Source: an uncultured Lachnospiraceae bacterium
GTDB lineage: Bacteria; Bacillota; Clostridia; Lachnospirales; Lachnospiraceae
NCBI GenBank assembly: GCA_947571775.1
Contig: CANOZK010000005.1
Span: 166,088-230,087, forward strand
DNA: 64,000 nt
Direction: 5' to 3'
Positions 15,915 to 24,732 of the stretch are shown here, piece after piece (position 1 is the first letter of the stretch; each line of letters starts with the position of its first letter). The notes beneath the pieces are model-generated. The model was not told where the DNA came from, searched no databases, and saw only the letters and a list, made by a program, of their open reading frames with translations. The position numbers and the translations under genes are program-made.

Positions 15915-16497
15915 AGGACAGATTCCACCTTTCACAGATTTTATGAAAATTCACAAGCAGCTCGCGGCCGTACTGTGTCAGCACCGCTTCCGGGTGAAAC
16001 TGGACTCCGTAAATGGGCATGGCGCAGTGGGACATGGCCATAATCGCCCCATCCTCGCTCCAGGCGTTGATCCAAAAACAAGAGGGGATCTGCTCTTTGG
16101 AGACTACCAGCGAGTGATAGCGGGTAACCTCAAAGGAGGCAGGCAGATCGAAGAATAATCCGGTGCGGTTGTGGCGGATGGCAGAGAGCTTTCCATGCAT
16201 AGGCCGCGTGCCCTTGCAGACTTTTGCCCCAAAGGTATATCCAATGACCTGATGGCCCAGACATACGCCGAGAATGGGGATTTTATTTTGAAATTCCTGA
16301 AGAACTTGGATAGACTCTGCGGCGTCTTCTGGATGTTTTGGGCCGGGCGAGAGAATAATACCCTCGGGCTTCAGCGCATAGATTTCAGACAAATCCACCT
16401 GATCGGCGCGTCTGACTAAGACTTCCTGTCCGGCTTCCTCAAAATAGGCGGACAGGTTGTAGACAAAAGAATCGTAATTATCAACCATGTAATACAT
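15892..16497 (-). CDS. pabA: Aminodeoxychorismate synthase glutamine amidotransferase (PabA)
   Basis: 201 residues of the class I glutamine amidotransferase fold. It begins MYYMVDNYDSFVYNL, shows the oxyanion region LSPGPKHPEDA, the nucleophile Cys79 in GVCLGHQ and the His/Glu pair in VQFHPEA near residue 170. It hydrolyses glutamine and channels ammonia to PabB. The ATG at 16497 is preceded by AAGGAGGG; the upstream extension is rejected. The promoter lies at 16602-16630. A TrpG role is possible in principle but the PabB and PabC neighbours decide it. Confidence 0.93.
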   Translation of the reverse strand: MYYMVDNYDSFVYNLSAYFEEAGQEVLVRRADQVDLSEIYALKPEGIILSPGPKHPEDAAESIQVLQEFQNKIPILGVCLGHQVIGYTFGAKVCKGTRPMHGKLSAIRHNRTGLFFDLPASFEVTRYHSLVVSKEQIPSCFWINAWSEDGAIMAMSHCAMPIYGVQFHPEAVLTQYGRELLVNFHKICERWNLSYAAYSGI

Positions 16498-16601
16498 AAA
16501 AAAGACCCTCCTTACTTTTTCTGTGTACTCTTTTTGCAAATCATACAGTCGTTATCCCAAAGTAAGTTTAGGTCCGTAACCTGCATATTCAATTTACACG
16601 T

Positions 16602-16630
16602 ATTTTACAATTTCCCAGATGGGATGTCAA
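16602..16630 (-). promoter_or_regulatory. Sigma-A promoter of the pabABC operon
   Basis: On the minus strand TTGACA (16630-16625), 17 nt, TAAAAT (16607-16602). A small CCCATCTGGG dyad lies in the spacer. The leader to pabA is about 100 bases and shows no clear riboswitch. Confidence 0.75.
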
Positions 16631-16678
16631 CTGGAAAAATCAGAAGTCCGCGGAAATTTCCCGATTGGTAAAATTTCC

Positions 16679-16707
16679 TTGTAAAATATACATGCGGCGA
16701 ATATAAT
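16679..16707 (+). promoter_or_regulatory. Sigma-A promoter of the amidohydrolase gene
   Basis: TTGTAA (16679-16684), 17 nt, TATAAT (16702-16707), reading away from the pab promoter about 50 bases off. Confidence 0.7.
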
Positions 16708-16758
16708 AATTTTAAAATACCAGCAGCAGAATTTTTTATTCAGGAGGTGAAAAAACCT

Positions 16759-18036
16759 ATGCGGACACGTTTTTATAATTGCAGGATTCTCTCTATGCAG
16801 GAATCTATGGATGTACAACAGGGCGAGGTATGGGTAGACGGGCGGCACATTTCCTATGTGGGAGCAAAAAAGGCGTCCGATCTGCCCTTTGATCGCGACA
16901 TAGATGTACAGGGCAATCTGATTATGCCTGGGTTTAAGAACGCCCACACGCATTCTTCCATGACGTTTTTGCGCAGTTATGCGGACGACCTGCCTTTGCA
17001 GGAATGGCTGAATGACAAGGTGTTTCCACTGGAAGCAAAATTAACAGGGGAAGATATGTATCATCTGGCGAAAGTGGCCATTTTGGAGTATCTCACCAGC
17101 GGAATCACCTGTAATTTTGATATGTATTTAGACTCTTATCAGGTAGCGAAAGCCTCGGTGGACTGCGGCTTCCGCACGGTATTAGTTGGGGCGGTCAATG
17201 ATTTTGGACAATCTCCCGAAGAATTGGAAACCTGTTTTCAAAAGCTCAATGCCTATCATCCGCTAATCCGGTTCTGTCTGGGCTTTCACGGGGAATACAC
17301 CAACAGCCGGCAGCGGCTGGAGCAAGTGGCGGCCCTGGCAGAGAAATACAAGGCCCCTGTATATAGCCACAACTCCGAGACAAAGGCAGAGGTAGCGCAG
17401 TGTATCGAACGTTACGGCAAAACGCCCACAGCGTTTCTGGACGAGCTGGGGATGTTCCGCTATGGGGGCGGAGGATATCATTGTGTGCATTTCAATCAGG
17501 AGGATATGGAGATTTTCCACAAACGGGGGTTGTATGTGGTGACCAATCCCGGCTCCAATGCGAAGCTGGCCAGCGGGATTGCGCCCATTACCCGGATGAT
17601 GGAGATGGGCATTCCCATAGCTCTGGGAACAGACGGGCCGGCCAGCAACAATTGTCTGGACATGTTCCGGGAGATGTTTTTGACCACGGCCCTGGCAAAG
17701 TTAAGAGAAGAAGACGCGGCGGCTGTGGATGCTCAGGAAGTGCTGCGCATGGCTGTCTGTCACGGAGCCCACGCCATGGGTTTGCCAGAATGCGATTGTC
17801 TGACCACAGGAAAACTGGCAGATCTGATTATTGTAGATCTGCATCAGCCCAATATGCAGCCGCTGAATCACATTCCGAAAAACCTGGTGTACAGCGGCAG
17901 CAAGCAGAATATCAAACTGACCATGGTAGATGGGGAAATCCTTTACGAAGACGGGAAATTCTTTGTAGGAGAAGACCCGGAGGCAATCTATGCGCGGGCC
18001 AACGAGATTACCCGTCGGATTCAAGAGGGAAGATGA
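16759..18036 (+). CDS. Amidohydrolase of the S-adenosylhomocysteine / methylthioadenosine deaminase type
   Basis: 425 residues, metal-dependent TIM-barrel hydrolase. Metal ligands are visible: NAHTHSSMTFLRSYADD (HxH near residue 62), GFHGEY near 178, YSHNSET near 200, HCVHFN near 240 and LGTDGPASNN near 293. This pattern is typical of the TrzA/MtaD/AtzA-like group that deaminates S-adenosylhomocysteine, methylthioadenosine or related adenosines. AGGAGGTG (16742-16749) nine bases before the ATG fixes the start. A GNAT gene follows four bases later. Guanine deaminase is an alternative but lacks the usual sequence signature. Confidence 0.85.
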   Translation: MRTRFYNCRILSMQESMDVQQGEVWVDGRHISYVGAKKASDLPFDRDIDVQGNLIMPGFKNAHTHSSMTFLRSYADDLPLQEWLNDKVFPLEAKLTGEDMYHLAKVAILEYLTSGITCNFDMYLDSYQVAKASVDCGFRTVLVGAVNDFGQSPEELETCFQKLNAYHPLIRFCLGFHGEYTNSRQRLEQVAALAEKYKAPVYSHNSETKAEVAQCIERYGKTPTAFLDELGMFRYGGGGYHCVHFNQEDMEIFHKRGLYVVTNPGSNAKLASGIAPITRMMEMGIPIALGTDGPASNNCLDMFREMFLTTALAKLREEDAAAVDAQEVLRMAVCHGAHAMGLPECDCLTTGKLADLIIVDLHQPNMQPLNHIPKNLVYSGSKQNIKLTMVDGEILYEDGKFFVGEDPEAIYARANEITRRIQEGR

Positions 18037-18040
18037 CAAA

Positions 18041-18568
18041 ATGTTAGAGAAAATGCAGCTTGCGAATTTTGCGCAGGTATTTTGGATTATGGAGGAGAGT
18101 TTTCCCCTCGACGAATACCGGCCTTATGAGGAACAAAAATCTTTGTTAAAAGAATCCAAATACGGAATCTATATTCTGCCGGATTCAAAAAGCGGGAACA
18201 TAAAGGCGTTTATCTCCGTATGGCAATTTACAGATTTTACCTACATTGAGCATTTCGCGGTGGCACGAAAATACCGCAGCCAGGGCCTCGGCTCACTGAT
18301 TCTGGGCGAAATCAGGCAAATATTGGCGTGTCAAATCTGTCTGGAAGTAGAGCTTCCAGAAAACGATATGGCAGAAAGAAGAATCGAATTTTACAAAAGA
18401 AACGGTTTCTTCCTGAATGAATATCCGTATCTGCAGCCGCCGATTTCCAAAGGGCGAAACCCGCTGCCTCTTATGATTATGACATCCCAAAGCCCAATCC
18501 CAGAGGACAGATTTGAAACGATCAAAACCGTTCTTTATCAAAACGTTTATAAAGTCGATCGCTTATAA
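18041..18568 (+). CDS. GNAT-family N-acetyltransferase
   Basis: 175 residues. The acetyl-CoA pyrophosphate loop is FAVARKYRSQGLGSLILGEI near residue 80-98 (R-x-x-G-x-G form), preceded by the beta-4 strand YIEHFAV, and followed by FYKRNGFF, the usual motif of the last helix. The acceptor is unknown. It is probably cotranslated with the amidohydrolase; the ATG at 18041 follows GAGGGAAGA that overlaps the upstream stop. A bidirectional terminator ends the unit. Confidence 0.85.
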   Translation: MLEKMQLANFAQVFWIMEESFPLDEYRPYEEQKSLLKESKYGIYILPDSKSGNIKAFISVWQFTDFTYIEHFAVARKYRSQGLGSLILGEIRQILACQICLEVELPENDMAERRIEFYKRNGFFLNEYPYLQPPISKGRNPLPLMIMTSQSPIPEDRFETIKTVLYQNVYKVDRL

Positions 18569-18574
18569 AACCGG

Positions 18575-18612
18575 AAAAGCCATCCCTGCATCAGACAGGA
18601 ATGGCTTTTTTC
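18575..18612. terminator. Bidirectional Rho-independent terminator
   Basis: AAAAGCCAT and CCTG pair with CAGG and ATGGCTTTTTT (stem 18579-18605). A T run on each strand lets it end both the GNAT gene and the facing 18613-19107 gene. Confidence 0.85.
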
Positions 18613-19107
18613 TCAGGAAATTCCCAGAACTTTTAATGTGGATTGGTTGATCACGCTGTTTGCTTTGAGGCCCTCTGCCATTTTAAATTCTCTCAGGGCA
18701 TTGCAGGTCTTTGCGTTCATAACCCCGTTGACTTTACCGCAGCGATAGCCGATTTTGTTCAGTCTCCTTTGAACTTTTTTGATCGTGCTCTTTTTTGTGA
18801 CGGTTTTTGTCGCAGCAGCATTTTTCACAGCAGTATTTTGAATGGAGCTGGTAACGCCTGCGCCGCCCTGGCCGCGTCTTTGTCCCTGCCCTTGCCCGTA
18901 TCCGTATCCAGGGCAGTTGTCGTTGATTCCGTCCCCATTGTTATCCACGAAATTGTCACAGGCTCCATCCCCATTGGCATCTACATAATTTTGGCCGCAT
19001 CGGGGATCTGAGCCTCTGCCGCCGCAACATGGCGCCGCTGTTACCGGAATCGTGCTTCCGATCATCAGGGTTGTCAGTAATAATACAGCTATGCTTTTCT
19101 TCTTCAT
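18613..19107 (-). CDS. Secreted protein with Ca-binding-type loops and a peptidoglycan-binding domain
   Basis: 164 residues with a signal peptide (cleavage near VTAA-PC, about 24). A Cys-containing segment (about 25-66) holds two acidic loops, DANGDGACDNF and DNNGDGINDNC, that look like EF-hand/dockerin or thrombospondin type-3 calcium loops. A Gly/Gln-rich stretch (YGYGQGQGQRRGQGG) follows. The C-terminal 55 residues (IKKVQRRLNKIGYRCGKVNG, then NALREFKMAEGL) match the PG_binding_1 fold that grips peptidoglycan. GGAGGT precedes the ATG. It lies 193 bases downstream of a histidine kinase on the same strand and may be its target, though that is an inference. Confidence 0.75.
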   Translation of the reverse strand: MKKKSIAVLLLTTLMIGSTIPVTAAPCCGGRGSDPRCGQNYVDANGDGACDNFVDNNGDGINDNCPGYGYGQGQGQRRGQGGAGVTSSIQNTAVKNAAATKTVTKKSTIKKVQRRLNKIGYRCGKVNGVMNAKTCNALREFKMAEGLKANSVINQSTLKVLGIS

Positions 19108-19300
19108 TTATGGTACCTCCAAGATCTAATGGGTTTTTTGTGCTCGATCTAATTAGCATTTTATATGTTTTATGTGTCATTTTGATGGCATTTACGGTAC
19201 GATCTGAGGTAATTTTATGACTTTAACACACTGCTTTCGGCGTCGCCGTTGACGAGAGTCAACATGGCGCTGTTGAAAATGGCAAGCGCTTAGTGTTTAA

Positions 19301-20728
19301 TTATTTATGAAATGGTATATCAGGCACGATAAAGATGACTTCTGTCCCCTGTCCATAGACACTGCGGATCTTGAGGACGATCGAATGCCTGTCAGCGATA
19401 TTTTTCATGATCGCAAGGCCCAGCCCAGATCCTTTTTCTTTTGTCTTCTGTGAACGAAAAAATTTTTCAAATATATGCTCCTGCTCGTCTTCAGGGATTC
19501 CGCAGCCCTCGTCTTTTATGGAGATACCATGTTCGCCTTGTGTCTCCCATGTTTGAATCCAGACGTTGCTGTCATTTGGTGAATATTTAATAGCATTATC
19601 CAGGGCAGCCGTGAACATTTGGCGCAGACGGCCGTAATCTCCTTTCATACACCATTCTGTTTTTGGCCGGTTGTAGTGCAGGAGCATATTTTTGTTCCTG
19701 GCAATAATCCGGGTCGCCCGCAATGCATCGTCCAGAACCATCAGCAGATCCAGTCCTGATCTCTCAATTGGAAATTCTTTATTTTGCAGGCGGGATAACT
19801 CCAGCATATCGTTTACCAACCGCTGCAAGGAGATGCTCTCTTTTAGGCTCTGCTCCTGGTATTCCTTTAACTTGTCACCGGATACGACTCCATCACAGAC
19901 AGCCTCCAGCGAACTTCTGATTACGGTGACCGGAGTCCGCAGCTCATGGGATATATTTGCGATATAATCTTTCTGCATCTGTTCCAGCGCCTCGCTCTCC
20001 CGGCGGGCAGCTCTTAATTTTTCTGCTAGAATATCGGTTTCTCTGGCCAATACGCCTATCTCGTTTTTGTCATAGACTTTTGTTTCTACCTGGTAATTTC
20101 CCTGCGCCAATTCCCTGGTAGCCGCGGCAATCTTCTGGATTGGAATCAGAAAACGCCTGGACAAAAATGCGGAAAGAAAGCCTGACATAGCCAGCGCAAA
20201 GAGCAGACAGCACCCCAAAATGGTGATAGACAGCAAGAAGCTATCCTGGTTGAGACTCAATGTATCACGGATCACGACTGCAACAATGGGTTTCTTGTTT
20301 CTTTTGACCGGAAATCCCAAATAGATAATGTGTTCTCCCTGTTGGCCGTGTTCCTCCAACTGCTGTTCCTGTCCCGAAACAAAAATTTTCTCCGCGATCG
20401 TAAGAATCTTTTTGGAAGGCTCCTTTTCCGGCGCCGCATAATTTCCACAGAAAAGCATCTCGTTTCCTCTGCTGATGATGTATGTGTCCGCCATGGAAAT
20501 GTCATCTAGAAATCTCAGATAAGCACCCTGCCCTCTGTGCGGGCCTGTGGTCGTCATGAAAGTCTCCAACTGGGTTTTTATCGTTCTGGCCCGCTCTTTT
20601 AACTCGTCTTTTTGGAAACGGTAATCATAAAAACGAAACGCACTGTAAAACCCGATAAAAACAAGGATTACAAGGAAAAGAGCAAGCATTGTAAAATACC
20701 GAAAAAGCTTCTTGGTGATCTTATTCAT
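19301..20728 (-). CDS. Sensor histidine kinase (HAMP-HisKA-HATPase)
   Basis: 475 residues. A first membrane helix (about 10-32), an extracytoplasmic sensing region of about 125 residues, and a second helix (about 160-185) precede a HAMP linker. The phospho-acceptor His is in YIANISHELRTPVTVIRSS. The ATPase boxes are DNAIKYSPND (N), SIKDEGCGIPEDE (G1) and KEKGSGLGLAI (G2). It would phosphorylate the OmpR-type partner encoded just upstream, with which it overlaps by eight bases. The ATG at 20728 has GAGGT before it. Signal unknown; a wall signal would suit the peptidoglycan-binding gene that follows. Confidence 0.92.
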   Translation of the reverse strand: MNKITKKLFRYFTMLALFLVILVFIGFYSAFRFYDYRFQKDELKERARTIKTQLETFMTTTGPHRGQGAYLRFLDDISMADTYIISRGNEMLFCGNYAAPEKEPSKKILTIAEKIFVSGQEQQLEEHGQQGEHIIYLGFPVKRNKKPIVAVVIRDTLSLNQDSFLLSITILGCCLLFALAMSGFLSAFLSRRFLIPIQKIAAATRELAQGNYQVETKVYDKNEIGVLARETDILAEKLRAARRESEALEQMQKDYIANISHELRTPVTVIRSSLEAVCDGVVSGDKLKEYQEQSLKESISLQRLVNDMLELSRLQNKEFPIERSGLDLLMVLDDALRATRIIARNKNMLLHYNRPKTEWCMKGDYGRLRQMFTAALDNAIKYSPNDSNVWIQTWETQGEHGISIKDEGCGIPEDEQEHIFEKFFRSQKTKEKGSGLGLAIMKNIADRHSIVLKIRSVYGQGTEVIFIVPDIPFHK

Positions 20729-21410
20729 AACATACCTCAAATCGGTATCCCACGCCCCGGACGGTTACGATCTTCCAGTCAGGATGGCTGTGTCTGTCCA
20801 ATTTTGCGCGCATTCTTTTGATATGCGTGTCAACGGTCCGCTCATCTCCATAATAATCGTATCCCCAGACAGAGTCCAGAATATGTCCTCTTGAGAATAC
20901 GTTTCCTGTCTTTGAGACCAGAAGGAATAAAATTTCGATCTCCTTCTTTGTCAAGTGGACTTCCTCGCCATGAATAAAAACCTGGAACTTTTCCATAGAG
21001 ATCTTCAAGCTTCCTTTTTTCACATATTGCTGCTGTCCGTTTTCTGTCAGTTCAAGTCTCCGCAGGATCGCGCGCAGCCGGGCCATCACCTCAGACGGTG
21101 AAAATGGTTTGACTACATAATCATCGGCTCCGATATCCAATCCCATGATCCGCTCAAAATCCTCTCCGCGGGCGGTAATCATGATAATGGGAACCATCGA
21201 TCTCTCCCGGATTTTCCTGCATACCTCAAATCCATCGATCACAGGCATCATAACGTCCAGCAAAATGGCATGGTAATTGCGTTTCCCAAATTCATCTAAA
21301 GCTTCTTTTCCAGTCTTTGCCGTATAAACCGTATAGTTTTCCTTGACGGCATATTCTTTTAAAACATCTAAGATCTGTTCATTGTCATCAGCGATTAGAA
21401 GATTTTTCAT
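20721..21410 (-). CDS. OmpR/PhoB-family response regulator
   Basis: 229 residues. The receiver domain (1-115) has the acidic pair IADDNE, the phospho-acceptor Asp in LLDVMMPVIDG, the Thr in MITARG and the Lys in VVKPFSPSE. The C-terminal winged helix (about 130-228) has LTKKEIEILFLLVSKTGNVF and RTVDTHIKRMRAKL, and ends VRGVGYRFE. AGAGGTG precedes the ATG at 21410; the longer start is not supported. Its targets are unknown; the next genes on its strand are the kinase and the wall-binding protein. Confidence 0.93.
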   Translation of the reverse strand: MKNLLIADDNEQILDVLKEYAVKENYTVYTAKTGKEALDEFGKRNYHAILLDVMMPVIDGFEVCRKIRERSMVPIIMITARGEDFERIMGLDIGADDYVVKPFSPSEVMARLRAILRRLELTENGQQQYVKKGSLKISMEKFQVFIHGEEVHLTKKEIEILFLLVSKTGNVFSRGHILDSVWGYDYYGDERTVDTHIKRMRAKLDRHSHPDWKIVTVRGVGYRFEVCYE

Positions 21411-21573
21411 AAAACACCTCTGTAATCTTATCATTTGGATCTTGGAATATCCTGTTCATTTTTCTTATGGCAGGATGCGTTAATTTACTATAACCATAAC
21501 ACAAATTGGGGCATATGGGAAGCGCCGTATACTTGAAGTCCTTTGCGGAGTTCTGTTGAAAAACAAAAAGAAC

Positions 21574-21602
21574 TTGTAATTTTCTAAAAACTTTATTACA
21601 AT
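21574..21602 (+). promoter_or_regulatory. Sigma-A promoter of the 2-oxoacid oxidoreductase operon
   Basis: TTGTAA (21574-21579), 17 nt, TACAAT (21597-21602). The leader contains a GCAGCCG/CGGCTGT hairpin near 21617-21638 of unknown role. Confidence 0.65.
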
Positions 21603-21693
21603 AGAGAGTGAACGCGGCAGCCGGAGGAAGAAACGGCTGTATCTGCGAAGGAAAAGCATTCAAAAAAGAGTGCACAGGAAGCGGAGGAAAAGC

Positions 21694-22266
21694 ATGAAAG
21701 ACATGGTAGAAATCAGATGGCACGGAAGAGGCGGCCAGGGCGCGAAGACGGCGGCTCTGCTGCTTGCGGACGTGGCTTTCCAGACCGGAAAGTATGTACA
21801 GGGGTTTCCAGAGTACGGGCCGGAACGCATGGGCGCGCCCATCACTGCCTATAACCGGATCGGCTCTGAGAAAATCCGGGTACATTCCAATATTTACGAA
21901 CCGGATTTCGTGGTAGTGGTGGATGAAAGTCTGCTGGAAACCGTCCACGTTACCCAGGGATTGAAAAAAGAAGGGGCGATTGTGGTAAACACCGCCCTGC
22001 CAAAAGAAGAGCTGCAAAAACATTTACAAGGTTATGAAGGAAAGCTCTACACCATCGACGCCAAGAAAGTATCCCTAGAAGCCTTGGGCAAATATTTCCC
22101 CAACACACCGATGCTGGCGGCGATTGTAAAAGTCAGCGGCGTGATGGAAGAAGAAATCTTTTTACAGGAAATGGAAAGCTCCTTCCGGCATAAATTTGCT
22201 TCCAAACCGGAAGTGATCGAGGGCAACATGAAGGCACTGAAAATGGCATTACAGGAGGTGCGGTAA
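21694..22266 (+). CDS. 2-oxoacid:ferredoxin oxidoreductase, gamma subunit
   Basis: 190 residues. VEIRWHGRGGQGAKTAALLLAD is the hallmark glycine-rich start of the gamma subunit, and FPEYGPERMGAPITAYNRI follows. GGAGGAAAAGC fixes the ATG at 21694. The delta, alpha and beta genes follow in close order, giving the four-subunit PorCDAB arrangement. The complex oxidatively decarboxylates a 2-oxoacid with CoA, TPP and ferredoxin. Pyruvate is the default guess, but 2-oxoisovalerate is as likely given the alanine/amino-acid symporter at the end of the operon. Confidence 0.9.
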   Translation: MKDMVEIRWHGRGGQGAKTAALLLADVAFQTGKYVQGFPEYGPERMGAPITAYNRIGSEKIRVHSNIYEPDFVVVVDESLLETVHVTQGLKKEGAIVVNTALPKEELQKHLQGYEGKLYTIDAKKVSLEALGKYFPNTPMLAAIVKVSGVMEEEIFLQEMESSFRHKFASKPEVIEGNMKALKMALQEVR

Positions 22267-22562
22267 TGGATTTACATAAACTAGGCGAAACCTGCGGCTG
22301 GCAGGAACTGACAGAGGGAATGCAGATTTACCAGGGCGGGACTTCTGCCGAGTTTGCCACCGGGGAGTGGACGGCTGTCAAACCAGAATTTATAGAAGCA
22401 GACTGTACACAGTGTCTTCTGTGCGTGCCGGTCTGTCCGGACAGCGCGATTCCCGTAAAAGATAAGAAACGGGGAAATTTTGACTACAACCATTGCAAAG
22501 GCTGCGGCATCTGCGTAAATGCCTGTCATGCCGGCGCAATTAAGATGGAGGGGGTAAAATAG
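22266..22562 (+). CDS. 2-oxoacid:ferredoxin oxidoreductase, delta (ferredoxin-like) subunit
   Basis: 98 residues. Two 4Fe-4S motifs, CTQCLLCVPVCP near 47-58 and CKGCGICVNACH near 77-88, carry electrons from the TPP site to ferredoxin. The ATG overlaps the TAA of the gamma gene by one base, so translation is coupled. Confidence 0.92.
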   Translation: MDLHKLGETCGWQELTEGMQIYQGGTSAEFATGEWTAVKPEFIEADCTQCLLCVPVCPDSAIPVKDKKRGNFDYNHCKGCGICVNACHAGAIKMEGVK

Positions 22563-22564
22563 CT

Positions 22565-23746
22565 ATGGGAAAAAGAGACCGTTTATCAGGAAATGAGGCC
22601 GTGGCCATCGCCATGCGCCAGATTAACCCGGATGTGATGCCGGCGTTTCCCATCACGCCTTCCACAGAGATACCCCAATATTTCTCATCCTTTGTGGCAA
22701 ACGGCCAGGTGGACACCGAATTTATTCCAGTAGAAAGCGAGCACAGCGCCATGAGCGCCGCCATCGGTGCGGAAGCGGCGGGAGCAAGGACGCTGACCGC
22801 TACGTCTTCCTGCGGTATGGCCCTGATGTGGGAAGAACTGTATGTGGCAGCTTCCAATCGTCTGCCGATTGCGCTGGCTCTCGTAAACCGGGCATTGTCC
22901 GGCCCGATTAACATCAACTGCGACCATTCCGACAGCATGGGCGCCAGAGACGCGGGCTGGATCCAGATTTATGCAGAAAACAATCAGGAAGCCTATGACA
23001 ACTTTATCCAGGCATATCCCATCGCAGAAAACGCCAAAGTGCGGCTGCCCATCATGATTTGCCAGGACGGTTTTATCACCAGCCATGCAGTGGAAAATAT
23101 CGAACTGCTGGAAGATAAAGAAGTTCAGGCATTCGTAGGAGATTACACCCCCGAACATTATCTGCTCAACCAGAAAGAAACCATGGCGGTAGGTCCTTAT
23201 GCCGTTTCCAATTATTATATGGAAGCCAAAAAACAGCACGCCCAGGCTATGACCAACGCCAAGCAAATCGTGCTGGAAGTGGCAAAGAAATTTGCAGAGA
23301 TCTCCGGCCGGGAATACGGCCTGTTTGAGGAATACCGTCTGGAAGACGCCGAGTACGCTATGGTAATCATCGGTTCCGCAGCAGGCACAGCCAAGGACGC
23401 GGTGGACGCTCTGCGCGAAAAAGGCGTAAAGGCGGGGCTTCTGAAGATCCGTCTGTTCCGTCCGTTCCCCGCTGAAGAAATTGCCCAGGCGCTTTCCCAT
23501 GCGAAAGTTGTCGCCATTATGGATCGGGCGGAGAGCCTCTCCTCCCAAGGCGGGCCGCTGGGATCGGAAGTGATGGCGGCTTTGTACCGCGCCAGATCTC
23601 AGGTACTGGCCGTGAATTATATCTATGGTCTGGGAGGCCGGGATGTGCGGGTAGACCAGGTGGCAGAGGTATTCGGGCAGCTTGAGAAGGATGCGGCAGC
23701 AGGAAAAATCGCGGACGCATACCGTTACCTGGGATTGAGAGAGTAG
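22565..23746 (+). CDS. 2-oxoacid:ferredoxin oxidoreductase, alpha subunit
   Basis: 393 residues. It starts with SGNEAVAIAMRQINPDVMPA and FPITPSTEIPQYF, the conserved pyrimidine-domain entry of PorA/VorB, and has the SEHSAMSAAIGAEAAGART region that contacts TPP. The C-terminal transketolase-like domain (about 260-390) includes the AEYAMVIIGSAAGTA strand-turn. GGAGGGGG precedes the ATG. Confidence 0.92.
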   Translation: MGKRDRLSGNEAVAIAMRQINPDVMPAFPITPSTEIPQYFSSFVANGQVDTEFIPVESEHSAMSAAIGAEAAGARTLTATSSCGMALMWEELYVAASNRLPIALALVNRALSGPININCDHSDSMGARDAGWIQIYAENNQEAYDNFIQAYPIAENAKVRLPIMICQDGFITSHAVENIELLEDKEVQAFVGDYTPEHYLLNQKETMAVGPYAVSNYYMEAKKQHAQAMTNAKQIVLEVAKKFAEISGREYGLFEEYRLEDAEYAMVIIGSAAGTAKDAVDALREKGVKAGLLKIRLFRPFPAEEIAQALSHAKVVAIMDRAESLSSQGGPLGSEVMAALYRARSQVLAVNYIYGLGGRDVRVDQVAEVFGQLEKDAAAGKIADAYRYLGLRE

Positions 23747-23764
23747 AAAGGACGGGGAAAAACC

Positions 23765-24697
23765 ATGGGCTATAATTTTAAAGAGACAATGAATAAACCG
23801 GAACGTCTGGCCGGCGGGCACCGGATGTGCGCAGGCTGCGGCGGTACCATTGCGGCAAGAAATGTGCTGCGCGGACTGCATGAGGGCGATCGGGCGGTCA
23901 TCGGAAACGCCACGGGCTGTATGGAGGTTTCCACCTTTATGTATCCTTATACGGCCTGGGAGGACAGCTATATACATAACGCTTTTGAAAATGCAGGAGC
24001 CACCTTGAGCGGTGTGGAAACTGCCTATCGCGTACTGAAAAAACGTGGAAAAATCGACGAAACCTATAAGTTTATTACGTTCGGCGGTGACGGAGGAACC
24101 TACGACATCGGACTGCAATCTCTGTCCGGGGCGATGGAGCGCAACCACGATATGGTGTATGTCTGCTACGACAACGGCGCCTATATGAATACGGGTATCC
24201 AGCGTTCATCCGCCACACCCATGTACGCCAATACCACCACAACCCCGGTGGGAAGCGAGAGCAACGGAAAGCCTCAGAACCGGAAGGATTTGGCGGCGAT
24301 TATCGCAGAGCACGACGTACCCTATGTGGCGCAGACCACCTTTTGGAAAAATTTCAAAGACCTGCATGTGAAATCAGAAAAGGCCATTTACACCGAGGGG
24401 GCGGCTTTCCTCAATATTATGGCCCCTTGTCCCAGAGGCTGGCAGTACCCCACCGCAGATATTATGGAAATCTGCCGTCTGGGTGTGGAAACTAACTACT
24501 GGCCGCTGTTCGAGGTGGAACAGGGAAAATGGACGCTGAATTATGAGCCGAAGAAAAAGCTTCCCATCGAAGATTTTCTGATCAAACAAGGACGGTTCAA
24601 ACACCTGTTTAAGAAAGAAAACGAATATTTGATTGGAGAATTCCAGAAGGAAGTAGACCGCAGGTGGGAAGACCTAGTCTACCGATGTAGCAGATAA
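23765..24697 (+). CDS. 2-oxoacid:ferredoxin oxidoreductase, beta (TPP-binding) subunit
   Basis: 310 residues. GHRMCAGCGGTIAARNVLRG opens the protein. The TPP/Mg motif runs from FGGDGGTYDIGLQSL to YVCYDNGAYMNTG (GDG...N). AAGGACGGGG lies before the ATG. No C-terminal ferredoxin domain is fused, consistent with the separate delta subunit. Together the four subunits reach about 990 residues, typical of heterotetrameric KOR enzymes of strict anaerobes. Confidence 0.93.
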   Translation: MGYNFKETMNKPERLAGGHRMCAGCGGTIAARNVLRGLHEGDRAVIGNATGCMEVSTFMYPYTAWEDSYIHNAFENAGATLSGVETAYRVLKKRGKIDETYKFITFGGDGGTYDIGLQSLSGAMERNHDMVYVCYDNGAYMNTGIQRSSATPMYANTTTTPVGSESNGKPQNRKDLAAIIAEHDVPYVAQTTFWKNFKDLHVKSEKAIYTEGAAFLNIMAPCPRGWQYPTADIMEICRLGVETNYWPLFEVEQGKWTLNYEPKKKLPIEDFLIKQGRFKHLFKKENEYLIGEFQKEVDRRWEDLVYRCSR

Positions 24698-24732
24698 TCG
24701 AATCTGCGCAAAAGAGAGGGAGGAGTTAGAAA

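Noticed and set aside
14550..16497. Anthranilate synthase (trpE/trpG) assignment
   Set aside because: PIKGT instead of PIAGT and the adjacent aminodeoxychorismate lyase gene point to the para-aminobenzoate pathway.
22685..24148. 487-codon minus-strand open frame opposite the oxidoreductase genes
   Set aside because: It is antisense to well-supported alpha and beta subunits and shows no domain; open antisense frames are common over GC-richer coding DNA.
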